Positions 12,368 through 24,300 of a DNA stretch of 64,000 nt are shown in pieces. Source of the stretch: Magnolia sinica (Eukaryota > Streptophyta > Magnoliopsida > Magnoliales > Magnoliaceae); contig NC_080588.1 in assembly GCF_029962835.1 (NCBI RefSeq), positions 63,574,001 to 63,638,000 of the forward strand. Reading direction: 5' to 3'. The position numbers and the translations under genes are program-made. Position 1 is the first letter of the stretch. Every line of letters starts with the position of its first letter. The notes under the pieces were generated by a model that did not search any database, was not told the origin of the DNA, and worked only from the letters and a program-made list of their open reading frames with translations.

Positions 12368-15300
12368 AAGACCCTTAAGAATTAGAAAATTCTGAAATTT
12401 GAAAAACTCCTCTCTCTCTCTCTCTCTCTCTTCAAATCTTCTCCTTAAAAATTCATCTCTCCCTTCAAATTCTTTCCTCAAAAACCCATCCCTCTCTCTC
12501 CACCACAATGGAAGGGTTTGGTCCAGGTGGAAACACGTCAGGCTGGGCTTGGGTTGAAATTTTTTACCCTATCACGGGCCCAAGCTGGGTTCAAGCCTAT
12601 GTAGAAACTACAGGCCAGGCTTGGACAGAGGTTAGCTGGCCTGATCCCGGCCCCTTGACACCCCTAATCCTTACACATGAAGAAATCCTTCGTTTCTGCT
12701 CTTTTTAATAGGTTGGTACGAAGTTGTACTATTTATTCTTGGAATTCAAAAGTGGAAAGACGGAGATGAACTATTGTTCAAAAACTCAACCCAACTTGAT
12801 ATCTAGCCAACTGGTTAAGCCCGACTTGAAGACTCGACCCGATTAGATATTTAAGAAGAAACTAAGAAACTCAACTTGATACTTAGCCAGGTCAAGCTAT
12901 ACCTGAAGACTCAACTAGTTCGATATTTAAGAAGAAATTCAAAAACTCAACTAATCTTGATATCTAACTAGGTTAGACCACACTTGAAGACTCAATTCGA
13001 TTCGATAATCATTTAAAAATTCAAAAACTCGACTTGATATCTAGTTGAGTCAAGCCAGACTTGAAGACCATTTGATTCGATATTTAAGAAGAAACTTGAA
13101 AACTCAACTTGTTATCTAACTGGATCAAACCAAACTTAAAGACTCAACTCAATTTGATAGTTAAGTACTTCAGAGTAATAGTGGATGTTTCAAAGCCTAT
13201 GAATGTTAAAAAAAATGCTAAGTTAGAAAATTGGACGGTGGAGTATTGGTAGATGTTTCAAAACCTTTGACTTTTGAAGTTATATGGGCCACTAAAAAAA
13301 ATCTTTCAATTTTGAACAGAAGAGCAATGTTGACCATTGACTTTCAAGCACTTAATGTTGACCATTAACCATCTTTCTCTGTCACTGTAGATCTATTTCC
13401 ATCTTGAACCATTTGCCATTCATAGTGGGGGGCCCACTAGGTGGAAAATCTAAATTGGTAGATCATCCACCACATGTACTGTAACTAGATGGCTCTACCA
13501 TAGTCCCTGTTCTATAATTTCATATCAAGGACTCCACCGATGGTTCATCACCATTTCAACACATTTAAGCCGTTCTTTTTTCTTTTTTGCAATCAGAGGC
13601 CCTCCAATCCAAATTTGTGTATAATCATGGCCCTCCATTGATCTGTGTACTCTATTCATCGTACATCAAATTTCTTCAAGCTCAATCCCAACCTTACTTG
13701 ACTGATTTAATTGTAACTGGGTCAGGCTTGTTCAATCCATCACAACGTACTTAAATGTAAAATGGGGCCGAAGATATGGCTTACCCTAATGACTTTGAGA
13801 ATACATGCAAACACACAAACATGTGAGTATTTATAATTCTAGTATATTACTTTGTTTTTTGTTGGGACTCATGGAAACACGCAACAGAATCAAGCACAGT
13901 AATTGCAATCGCACAAACAAATCCATTAGGAAGATAATCCAAAATTTACCTGGAGATATCTTTGCGAGAAAAAACTACAGTAAGTGACGAGTAATATACT
14001 ATTGAATCAAAATTAAAAGATATTGAACAACCATCAAATCTCCTTTGAAACACTAACTTTGCCCTTGAATCCTTTAGAACACCTCAGAAAGCCTTAATCA
14101 TCTTCCTAATCCCGATTACACTTAGTATATATACTATCCAACCATAATAGGAAACAAATCATGTACTTATGCAATTCTGTGCGCGCTTTTGATAAAACCT
14201 TCGATAACATCATTAGACATTGAAAACCAGTCGATGACATCGAAGATCCTTCGATATCATCGAATAACAACTTTCAAAACTGTCCAGCAATTAAATATGA
14301 TTTTTTTGTTATTTTATTTTAATTTTCTCAATAGGATCGAGTGGGCTATTGATGGCATCGACAGACCCTGTCACAAACAGATTTAACACATTAGATAACA
14401 ATTTTGGATTTTAGCATGGGTCAAGTTTGGTCTAGCTCAGCCCATTAATAAGCTATATAGTTGGTTTAGGTTAGGTAGGGTTCAACCCAAGTGTGATCCA
14501 TTTACACAAATGGGCTACATTTTATAACCTGACTTTGACCTAACCTACTACTCATTTAGATTGGCTCCAAACTGCCTAAAACACGTGAAAGACTAGTTGA
14601 CCTGCATGCCGGCCCTACCAACTATCTCCCCTCGAGGGATTGATACGAGTGCAGGGTTGCAGCTAGGTTGGACTGGCAATGAGTGGACCCGAACCCAGCC
14701 TGGTTCGGTCCGGCTTTGGGCTGAGTCATTGGCCCATGGGTTGAATCATTGGCCCATGGGTTGAGTTCACAATTTGAAACTGGCTCAAAAGTGTATGGAT
14801 CAAACGTTCAAAAACCACAACAATCAAGCAATCCTAACCATTACTTCACCCACTTTTTCCCTGCTGATTCTCAGCCACTAATACAGTGACCATTCTGATG
14901 TCTAGAGTAGTTTGATCGGTTTGGTTTCTGAACTGTGGTCCATCCACCGTAGGACGGTTTGGGTCCACTCCCGTCTGCTACATCAATTGAATGGGAGGTC
15001 CCATACAAAGGGGTATGGTATCATCCCATTCGTGGCACAGTTAGCAAATGTGAACCGTCCATACAGGTGGGCCCTTCCAAGGACCATCCACCGTATGATC
15101 TTCCAGCCGGTCAGTGAATGTGAATTGGCCTTGCAAGGTCCTAGCCATAGCCACCAATTTTAGGCCATTTTTCGGTACGATGTGGACAAATACTGCATTT
15201 TATCTTCTCCAATCTCGACCATTTATTTATGGCCACAAGTTGATAGATATGATTTTCTTTTTTAATGACAATCTGACCCATCTGAATCGTGGCCATTAAA

Positions 15301-15647
15301 GTGAAGTTGGAAAAAGAAAACAGTTAATGGTGAAATATGCAGTGCAATAAATTGTATAAAAACTAATGGACAGGATTGACTCATGGGTTTAATTTTTAAA
15401 ATATAAGCCACCTATCGTAGTGCCAGCATACGGGTGGCCCCGATCACACATCACAGGCCACGTGTCCCGTGGAGAGATTGCTCTACTATATCTTATACCA
15501 TGGTCCTTCCTGGTCTACCGTATTATCTCCCTGGCTACAAAATCCCATCTCTAATGAAGGGGTGTTAATGTGGCTGGGCTTGAAAACTTAGAAAATTGAA
15601 TTGAGCTGGCCCGTTGACAGCTTCCGGTTACTTAAAAACCACAGACG
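12368..15647. other. intergenic DNA, no gene seen
   Basis: It contains a short (CT)n run at about 12412-12431, the 80-bp tandem array at 12780-13170, and GGGCCCA/GGGTTG-rich repeat fragments (12510-12660, 14390-14790). Small open frames here match no family that I recognise. Confidence 0.5.
12780..13170. repeat. degenerate minisatellite, about 80-bp unit, five copies
   Basis: The anchor AACTCAACTTGATATCTAG, with variants, recurs at about 12782, 12866, 12942, 13023 and 13099. Each copy is followed by a GACTTGAAGACTC-like word and, in most copies, GATATTTAAGAAGAAA. Spacing varies from 76 to 84 bp and the copies are clearly diverged. Confidence 0.85.
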
Positions 15648-16188
15648 GGGACGCGGCTTCCGTGGATCCCGCATCCGACCGACTGTGGGGAATACAGTAA
15701 TGTATGTGTCTTATCCACGCCGTCCATCCGTTCGGCCAGATTAGTTTAGAGAATGAATTTAAAAATACAGAGGATCCAAATAAGTGGACCACACTATAGA
15801 GAATGAATTTAAAAATACAGAGGATCCAAATAAGTGGACCAAATATAGAAAACAGTGGTGATTGAATGCCCACCATTGAAAACTTTTTGGGAGCCATCAT
15901 GATGTTGATTTTCTATCTAAACTGTTTATAAGGTCAAAAAGACATGTTTGAAAGGACCACACAAATATCAGCTTAATACAAAGCTTTTTTTCACCCCCGA
16001 AAAGTTTTTAATGGTCATTTACTGCTGTTTCCTGTGGTGTGGTCTACTTAAGATCTAGATATTCTTTATTTTTTGCTTCATAACCTAACTTGATCTGTAG
16101 AAACGTATGGACGGCGTGGATATAATATACATACATCAAGGTGGGACCCACAGTTAGGGATCCCCTGGATCCACCAAAGCCGCGTCCC
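15648..16188. mobile_element. foldback MITE, Mutator-like (GGGACGCGG termini)
   Basis: The left end reads GGGACGCGGCTTCCGTGGAT and the right end, reversed, reads GGGACGCGGCTTTGGTGGAT. Further inward, the segments around 15712-15735 (CCACGCCGTCCATCC) and 16107-16125 (GGACGGCGTGGAT) are also inverted copies. There is a 42-bp direct duplication inside (about 15749-15790 and 15798-15840). No coding capacity. The flanking duplication is not convincing. It belongs to the GGACGCGG family seen at 17532, 18069, 54002 and 55398. Confidence 0.7.
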
Positions 16189-16866
16189 ACCGACGCGATG
16201 CACTGTTTGAAATGAAACGGAGTTATTTGATCCACTGGATGAAAGCCATATGCATGCATCTCATTCCCACTGCACATGGCATATATAAGTGAATATAAAC
16301 CGTCCAAATAGTGGGACTCACGTTAGATGGAACGAATCCCAGAAATCATATCCATTAGACGATTGGGATCTTGGATTTATGAATTTTTGTTCGCGTTATT
16401 TTTTAACCGTCAGTTAGACTCGCCTATTAGTATCATGCGCTTCAGGTAACTTGTGACACAGCCACGGGGTCCACTATTTGGACGGTAGATTGAAGTGCAT
16501 TGCCCAACAGCTTCTCGAGTAGAAAGATAAAAACAAAGCTCGTCCTGCACCACATGGCAGGCACACGTCAATCCAGACCATTCAAATTGTGGCCCCAAAT
16601 CACACTATTGGAAGATCTAACAGCCCAGATTGACACCCAATCATGCCACGTGTATGGAAGATATGTCCAATGAGTGTAACGCGCCGGACTCATCCAACGG
16701 CTGTAAAGAGAAGAACCAATTGGGTTCTCTCCCCATCAGAAGATTTGGAGCCATTCATAGAAGGCCCACCCTTAGATAATCTACGGCCCACCCTAATCAT
16801 CGGATCAACGAACTATTTGCATTCAAGTTTATTCCGGAGGTGCTCATTCTCGAGAGGGATTGCTTG

Positions 16867-17197
16867 GTACTCTGACGCAGCGAGATGGTTCATATTCGTG
16901 CACTCAGAATTTGTACACGTGGAATAATGGTAACAGACCGTCCAAATGATGGGACTCATCACTGAGAATTAACAGACCCAAAATTCTAAACATTTGAATA
17001 ATCCTAACATCTGATTAAGAGACATTATTGACCGTTGGTTATATATGGATTAAATGGAAATGTATGATACAAATTTAGTGTTCTTTTATTTACAAAACAT
17101 CCAACTTGGGACCATGATTTTGGCCGTGTTGTTTGACTTAAAATACGTTCTTCAAACCGCGTGCGTATTAACTATCACACTCTGCCAGAGTATCAAA
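16867..17197. mobile_element. probable MITE copy (GATACTCTGGCAG family)
   Basis: The right end CTGCCAGAGTATC (to about 17195) is the reverse complement of GATACTCTGGCAG, the terminus of the element at 18697-19057. The left end GGTACTCTGACGCAG at about 16867 matches less well. Boundaries are approximate. Confidence 0.5.
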
Positions 17198-17531
17198 GTT
17201 GGGAACGATACCATGGAGCCGTCTCTATTATCATGCGATAGAGCCATCTCCCACGATCCATTTGGCAGGAGTAGAACGTCGGTAAGGATCGTCCAACCAG
17301 TGGAATCTTCCTTGATGGACCTTGTTTCAAAAAGGACATTAATAGGACAATCCTAGCCGTTGATTTCGCTCGCTTTTCTCCTTTAATGTCAACCGTTCCA
17401 ATAATGTTGCTTTCCACCGTCGATTTAGAGATAAATAACCGGACATGTGGGATTAATTTTTCACTACCACCCTCATGAATTTCTTTAGATGTGAGGTCCC
17501 GATCCACGTTCCGCCTAGACGGTGGAAAGTT

Positions 17532-18050
17532 GGACGAGCACTAGCCAATGGCTAGTGGTCGGTGATATGTGAGCCTCACTATGATGTAAGTATTTAATCC
17601 ACGCCGTCCATACATTTTTTCAGATCATATCATGGTATGATCCCAAAAATTAGGTATATCAGAATTTCAATTGGACCACACCACCGGAATCCGTGTTGAT
17701 TGAACATCCACCATTAAAAACTTCCCGGGGGCATAAAAGTTTTGGATCAAGCTGATATTTGTTTTTCCCATTAATTCAGGTCTGTATGACCTAATAAAAA
17801 AGTGGGATGTGATATAAACATTACAGTAGGCCCTAGGAGGTTTTTAATGGTGGGCTTTCAATCACTATTGTGTTTCTGTTGTGTGGTCCACATGAGATTT
17901 ATTTCTGTGTCATTTTTGGCATCAGTCTATAAAATTATCTGTAAAAATGGATGGACGGCATCGATGAAACAAATACATCATAGTGGGGCCCACATTGTAC
18001 CGACCATCAGCCACCTAACCAGTGGAAGCGTCACTAGCCAAACCGCGTCC
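17532..18050. mobile_element. foldback MITE, Mutator-like
   Basis: The ends are GGACG at 17532 and CGCGTCC at 18050. The inner arms pair clearly: TAGTGGTCGGTG at about 17552 against ACCGACCATC at about 17998, and CACTATGATGTAAG at about 17578 against ACATCATAGTGG at about 17972. The flanking 9-mers at about 17524 and 18051 both begin GGAAAG and agree at roughly 7 of 9 positions, consistent with a decayed Mutator-type duplication. Confidence 0.65.
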
Positions 18051-18068
18051 GGAAAGGTCGTTCCATCG

Positions 18069-18603
18069 GGACACGGTTCCCTGCCAATGCCTCTCGCACC
18101 AACTTTCTGCCATGGGAAGCTAGTGGGGGCCATCTTGATGTTTGTGAGAAATCCGGCCTATTCATCTGTTTTTCCAGATCATGTTCGGACATGTCCCAAA
18201 AATTAAGCTAATCCAAAACTCAAGTGGGCTGCACAACAGGAAAAAGTGGGTAGAAAAATGACTACAGTTGAAACCTCCCTGGCTCTACCGTGATGATTAT
18301 ATGCCATCCGTACCGTTCATAAGCTCATTCCTACTGAGATGAATTGAAAATATAAAAATATTAGTCTGATGCAAAACTTCTGTGGCCCTGTGAATGTTTC
18401 AACAATGGACATTCAATCCTCACAGTTTTCAGTCGTGCCGCCCACTTTAGTTTTGGATCTGCCTCATTTTGGTACTCATGTCCTAACATCTTGTGGCAAA
18501 ACAGATGAACGGGGTGGATTTTTTACTAACATCACGGTGGGCACCACGTAACTTCCCATTGTAGTAAGTTCCTGTAAAAGGCATTGACAGGCAATCCGCG
18601 TCC
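18069..18603. mobile_element. foldback MITE, Mutator-like
   Basis: The left end reads GGACACGGTTCCCTGCCAAT and the right end, reversed, reads GGACGCGGATTGCCTGTCAA. The inner arms pair as GGGGGCCATCTTGATGTTTG against TAACATCACGGTGGGCACC. The flanking 9-mers (18060-18068 and 18604-18612) agree at about 6 of 9 positions. It abuts the element ending at 18050. Confidence 0.65.
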
Positions 18604-18696
18604 GTGCAATCCATCCTAATACAATCCAATCCCATCCAGGCCGCCCGTCCAAACAGGCCCTTAGACTGCATCTCTCTCCTTTTCTAAAACAACCAC

Positions 18697-19057
18697 GATA
18701 CTCTGGCAGACTGTGATGAATGATACGCAGGCACTCAGAGATTACTTAGAAATTCCATACTTGAAATATATTTAATTAAATGAAACCGTTCAACTCAGTT
18801 TAGATATGGCATGAAATAAGGATTAAGGTAATTTGATTATCTGACGTCGGATTGGTGGACATTGAAGTAACGATTGAAATAAAAAATAAATAAATCCAAT
18901 TGTGCTGTTTCAACAAACAAGTGTCCACTAATTGGTGATTAGTTTTGTCCAACAAATTTGATTTTGGAAATCCAATTGATCCAATTTAGGTTAGTGCATG
19001 CTATACGTACATTTTCTAAAAGCCCGCGTATCAAGAGTCGTACGCAGCCAGAGTATC
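18697..19057. mobile_element. MITE next to the CGR-like promoter (GATACTCTGG termini)
   Basis: A 361-bp element has ends GATACTCTGGCAGACTG (left) and GATACTCTGGCTGCGTAC (right, reversed). It ends about 100 bp upstream of the TATA box at 19161. Related copies are seen at about 16867-17197 and, interrupted by other insertions, in the TBL intron (58843-63047). No target-site duplication was recognised. Confidence 0.7.
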
Positions 19058-19160
19058 AAATAAATGCTTCCCTGCCGACGCTCGCGCCAATTCGCGGGAG
19101 CAGAACTCGGATTCGTGCTCACGCGATGCATGCTACCACTCCTCTCTAACTTAGAATGCC

Positions 19161-19167
19161 TATAAAA
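19161..19167 (+). promoter_or_regulatory. TATA box of the CGR-like gene
   Basis: TATAAAA in the context CCTATAAAAGGAGAAG lies just upstream of a leader that ends in a clear splice donor. Transcription would be expected to start about 25-35 bp downstream, near 19190-19200. Confidence 0.7.
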
Positions 19168-19191
19168 GGAGAAGTCCTATTAAGATCGACG

Positions 19192-19327
19192 GTCCGGAAT
19201 TAAAATCCGGAGATAGATTTATCAGGTGTCCTTCTCGATCTCGAACTGAAATTATAGAAAAGGAGATCCAGATCCGGACGCGAGAATTCCAGATCTCGAA
19301 TGCGATTTGTCCACTCACTGTTCTTAG
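19192..19327 (+). other. 5'UTR exon 1 of the CGR-like gene (predicted)
   Basis: The predicted leader runs from about 30 bp past the TATA box to the donor TTAG|GTATTT at 19327/19328. A 5'UTR intron would span 19328-21216, ending in a long T-rich tract and the acceptor TTCAATCAG at 21216. A second 5'UTR segment, 21217-21257, leads directly into the ATG. The exact start is unknown. Confidence 0.55.
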
Positions 19328-20394
19328 GTATTTTCTATTCATTCTCGATTTCTCCTTTTCATATGTACATTCTACAATCTCTGTTCTGTTTGAGATTTAG
19401 CGAGAAACGCATCAGATTTCTGTTTTTTATCGTTTCGGATGCATGCATTCCTCTCCTTCCTCTACGAATCGAATTCGGTCTGTTTTTTTTTCTTAATTTT
19501 TCCACGAAATCGATTGTATTTGTATGAAATGATTTTATCTGGAGATCTACGGATCTGTTCTTGTAATAATGCGTAATTACAATTAAGAATGGTTTATCAT
19601 TTCCAATGTGTTTGATGGCGTTTGTTTCGATTGAGTTTTTAGCGGATTTCATCTGAATTCCGCTATTCGTTTTTCGTGCTCTGAATCTGAATTTTTTTTT
19701 ATTGTTCTGGCGATAGAATTGTTTAATTTTCTTTTGAGACTAGATTATAGTGTCTTTGGTTAGATTCAGTGTGGAGCAAGTGCCATTTAGTGAATGGTAT
19801 TAAGCACTGTAAACCCTTGATTGTATATGTTGGCGATGGATATGGACCATCCAAATAAGGGACCACCTCTTGGACGAGACATAGCCCAACAATCGTGCTG
19901 ATTGGAACTTCATAACCATCTGATCCATCACTTTTTTGGATGATGGAGAAGAATTTGGGGCAGTGGTCCTGGGAAGTTTATATAAGATTGAATGGTTGGA
20001 AATAGCCAACTGATGGATAACTTCATCATCAGCCCGTCCATGAGGTGTCTTATCACTTGGTTGTTCTGGATTGATTGATACATGTTGGAGTGTTAAAGTC
20101 CCTTGATATACATTTATACACCATCCTTTAACGGCTTGAGCTTTTAGCTAAAATGGTTGTTTGACATGGTATCAAAGTGGAAGGTCTTGTGTTTGAATCC
20201 CGGGGCAGAAAATATGCCTCCCTACTATATTCTCTGATGGGGGGCTGTTTATGGTTTGAGTTGTGGGTGGAGGGATCTGGCCTTATCATAGTATTTTTTA
20301 TTTTATTTATTTATTTTGCTTATGGAACTGCAGAAACTAGAGGTGTCATTCTCATCAACTACTTTATTTTTTGAGCGACTGAAATCTATTTTTC

Positions 20395-20985
20395 ACAGCT
20401 GAACAGAATGAGATTTTTGCTCAGTTGAATAGAATGTTGAAATGACCTTTTTGCTCAGCCAGGCAATGATGTGGCTGGGCCCCACCCTTTAGAGATTGAA
20501 ACTGTTTGTCTCATAGGGCCTATCATAGATGGGTCATGCCCAAAATCTCTTTTGTTGGACAATCTTAACTACCTGATTGGTGCCTAACATGTTAATCAAT
20601 GGTTCACATTCATTGGGAAACAATGGATGGATTGCATGTTCATATAGACTTTAACATGCGCAGTACATAGTGCACCCCCCCACCCCCCCCAGATGAACAG
20701 TTTCAAACATGGAAAGTTGTGTCCCTCATGTACAGGCCATGCCATAGACAATCTCATCCATTTCTTCATTGTTGGCCTGCAAATGGACAGGTTAGCCAAT
20801 GGTTTACATTCAATTGTAAACAATCCACTAATTCTGTGGTTAAGATTTTTTTGATGAGGAAGATTTTTGGAATGTGATGTACACATGATGGACCCACCAG
20901 ATGAATGGTTAGATCATGCAAGCTGGACCTCACTGTATGGTTGCTGGCCAAGCGTGTAAACATTATTTTGCTCAGTTGAAAGCTG
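20395..20985. mobile_element. possible foldback element in the 5'UTR intron
   Basis: Inverted words (CAGCTGAACAGAATGAG near 20397 and CTCAGTTGAAAGCTG near 20970) and GGGCCCCAC-type segments suggest a small inverted-repeat element. Termini and duplication are not resolved. Confidence 0.35.
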
Positions 20986-21257
20986 TATATTCCACATGCT
21001 GTTGGCATGTTTTATCTGATTAATTTGTCATGCACTATACTGTATCATTAATCAACTGCTTGTGGCAGTGTTGCTTGTTACTACCATTTTTCATTTTTCA
21101 TCCTCAATTGCACTTCTAAATTGTAATATCTTTGGCTAACATCAATGTGTTTACTTGGTTTGGAGGAGCTAGCTCATTATACCTTTTTTTTTTCTTTTTT
21201 TTTTCTCTTCAATCAGTGTAAATATTCGGAATCTCACAATCCTATAGACCGGTAGCT

Positions 21258-21380
21258 ATGTCGAGGAGGCCAGTAAATCCCAATAGACGCTTTGCAGATA
21301 GCGGAAGTGTTCCATTCGCAGGCTCCCTGCATCAGAAATCACGGTCCTCACCATTACTGTCTGTTGGCCTGGTTGTCTTG
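21258..21380 (+). CDS. CGR3: CGR-like coding exon 1
   Basis: Encodes the first 41 residues, MSRRPVNPNRR through SVGLVVL. The donor is TTG|GTATAG in phase 0. It covers the basic N-terminal tail and the first half of the membrane anchor. Confidence 0.92.
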
Positions 21381-24300
21381 GTATAGTTTCACTTTGATCA
21401 GAGTGCTTATTATTTCTTAACAATACTTCTGAATAGGATGGTATATTATCTGAGGAATATAAAACGTTCAGCTTGCATTAGTGGCGTTTCACTCAGCCAG
21501 CACTCCATGCATGGGAGTGGGTCCCACCATTCATTGTTCTGAACCATTCATCTGGTGGGCCCCAGCATGGATTGGTGATGCTGCACAAAACTCTCCCATT
21601 GGACAATCCTAGCCATCCTAAAATTATCATTTATTTAGAGAGAAAATAGGAAGTCTAAGCCAGCAGTCCATCTGCAATGCCAAAAAGCCCAATGATCGAA
21701 TGGCTAGGACTGTTTATTGGAGGAGAGTTTTGGTCGATCTCCCATTCTTAGTGCAGCTAGTTAGATGAACATCTGGATTCTGAAAGATGGGCTCGAGCTG
21801 TATGCAATGCTTGGCTCAAATTAAACTACCAGCAATTTGGGCTATGCATTGTATCATGATTCATTTTCTTTATGTTACTTTCATGTCCATCTTGAGCTGT
21901 AGTGAAATTAGATTATTCATCTTTGGTTTATAAGGTTGGATAATGAGTGTGTTGTTTGTTGAAATTTTCAGGGAGCATTCCTTCTTATTGCCTATTCTTT
22001 AAGTGGATCAGGTTCGTATTGGGTCCCTTGACGTACATTTAAATATAGAAGACATTTTGTAAAATAATGATTTCTATTTCATTGTCTACCTATGATGGGA
22101 AACTTCTATTTGCCATGGGTTGCAAAGGGTACAGCATGGTAACTTTTTCTAGATATGATAAAATTACTGTCTAGTTATTGATCTTTTTTTTTTCCTGTGG
22201 TTAAGGGATAACTAGAAGTTCTTTCTTTTAAATCAATGGATTTATTATTTTTTCTCTGCTGCATGCCAACTGAACCTAAGTTTTCATGTGATAGGTGGAA
22301 AGGATAGAGAAGCTCTTATTAAGGTTGGAGGTAAACACATTGCTGAGGTTTCATCTTTCCAGTTGTTATTTGTCTATGCCAAGGTGGTATCATGGTGCAC
22401 TGTAGTTTCTCATGTATTTTGGTAAATTTTGTTGGTATTTAATAATTTCTAATGGTTACTAATTTTAGTTGTTATCTTGCTGTGCTCATGTATTGTGATA
22501 AATTGTCTTGGTATTTAATGATTTCTAACGGTTAGTGTTTACTAACTTTAGTTGTTATCTTGTTGAGCTCTGCTGACCTATGATACCTAAATATGGATAC
22601 CAATATGGGCATGGATATGAGAGCGGGATACGGCTCAATTTCTCAAAATCCAGGAGATAAAAATATCATCATCCTTGATAACACGCTATTCATATTCAGT
22701 TTTATGATTTTGCTTGAATATTCTACTTATTCTAATCATCATCATCATCTAAGCCTTATTCCAACTAATTGGAGTCAGCTACATGAATCCTTTTACATTG
22801 GACCTATTCTAATAATTTAAAATTTTGTAAAATGCTTTTTGTCTTTCAACCATGCTAAATTCAGTGAGCTGGTAGCATTTACAAAGTTTTAGGGAATGTT
22901 TGCGTGCAGGGAATCAAAGGGTCGATAAAAAGTCTTTCTTGGAAACAAATCTCTAAAAAGAGATACTAATGTTGGGTGATGGGATTGTGATTTCATTCTT
23001 TGATTGAAGAGGAGGAGAGAGGGGACCCAGCAATATGTCAAGAGGAAAGATTGAAGAGGTAAATCATGGGACCCATGCCAACATAGGACATTTGTGTGAG
23101 AGATCTGAGTCATTCTTTAGTGGGAACCCTTGTGATATAGCCTTGGCAAGCTAATACCCTACTCATCAGCTGGTCCACAAAAGTTGGCCCACAGAGAATG
23201 GAACTTTTTTTAGGAGAAGAGAGTGCTTCAAGGATATTCAATGCCTCCAAATGCGAGAAGGAAGACTGACTTATTGAATTTGTTTTTGAATTTGTTTCTA
23301 CAGTCAGACGCTCATGGTGTGAAAGTAATATGAGATAATTGTTTGGATTTCAAACATATTAATCAGTTTCAAAAGGAAATATTAACCTGATGCAAAAGGA
23401 TAGGGTTGAAACATATATACAAGTATCCTACAAGTATCTAATATCAATATTTGTATTGTGATCAAGTTGGTGGCCAAACATTTTGGGTTTAAGTTGATAT
23501 GTGATGTCACGCCTCAAACCCGGAGATCGGACTCACAAGAACCCCGATCGCCGAATCCAGTGCCGACAGCCTTCGTAGTACCCCATTCTCGGCTCCCAGT
23601 GCCTATACGCCAGATTCCGATCCTGGGATCCTATAAGGAGGATTTTTCAGTATACATTTATCTCGTAATAAGCATAACCACAAGTATACCCAAATCATAA
23701 AGGCAACATCATCATCACATATCCACTAATATAAACAGTTGAATACAGTGCTGAAAGGGAAATACATATGACAAAAATCAAAGCTCCATAAGTCCACACC
23801 CCCTCCCAACCGACCATGACGCAGTGGGAGACCCGACTTCCTGGTATTCGGCACTCGGGCGCTCATGTACATCCATTCGGTATCGACGTTGGGGCATCCT
23901 CTGGTACCAAGAGGGTTTTAGGGATTTTCACCCAGGGCCATCTATGACAGCCCGATGCTCGAACCAAATATTTCCGGTGTCCCATCTGGCCATCCACGAT
24001 ATGCCTGTGGAGGCTACAGCCCTGATGTCGCTAGGGCGTACAGTAATCACACAATGCAAGATGCATGATTCATACAATCCAGTCATGCACCAATCCTGCG
24101 CATATCGTGCGCTCATGTGAGATAACCTCCGCCTATCACGGAGTCTCATAACAACCTGCCCAATGACATATGCAATGGCTAACCACATCTCATAACAAAC
24201 ATGCAGATGATGCGTGTGGGCATGTATCATGATGCTATGTGGTCACATACTCATAATCAGTATCAATAACCGACATCGACAATCAACCTCGATAATGTGG

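Noticed and set aside
17802..18206. A 134-codon open frame upstream of the CGR-like gene
   Set aside because: It runs across the junction of two foldback MITEs and has no family resemblance.
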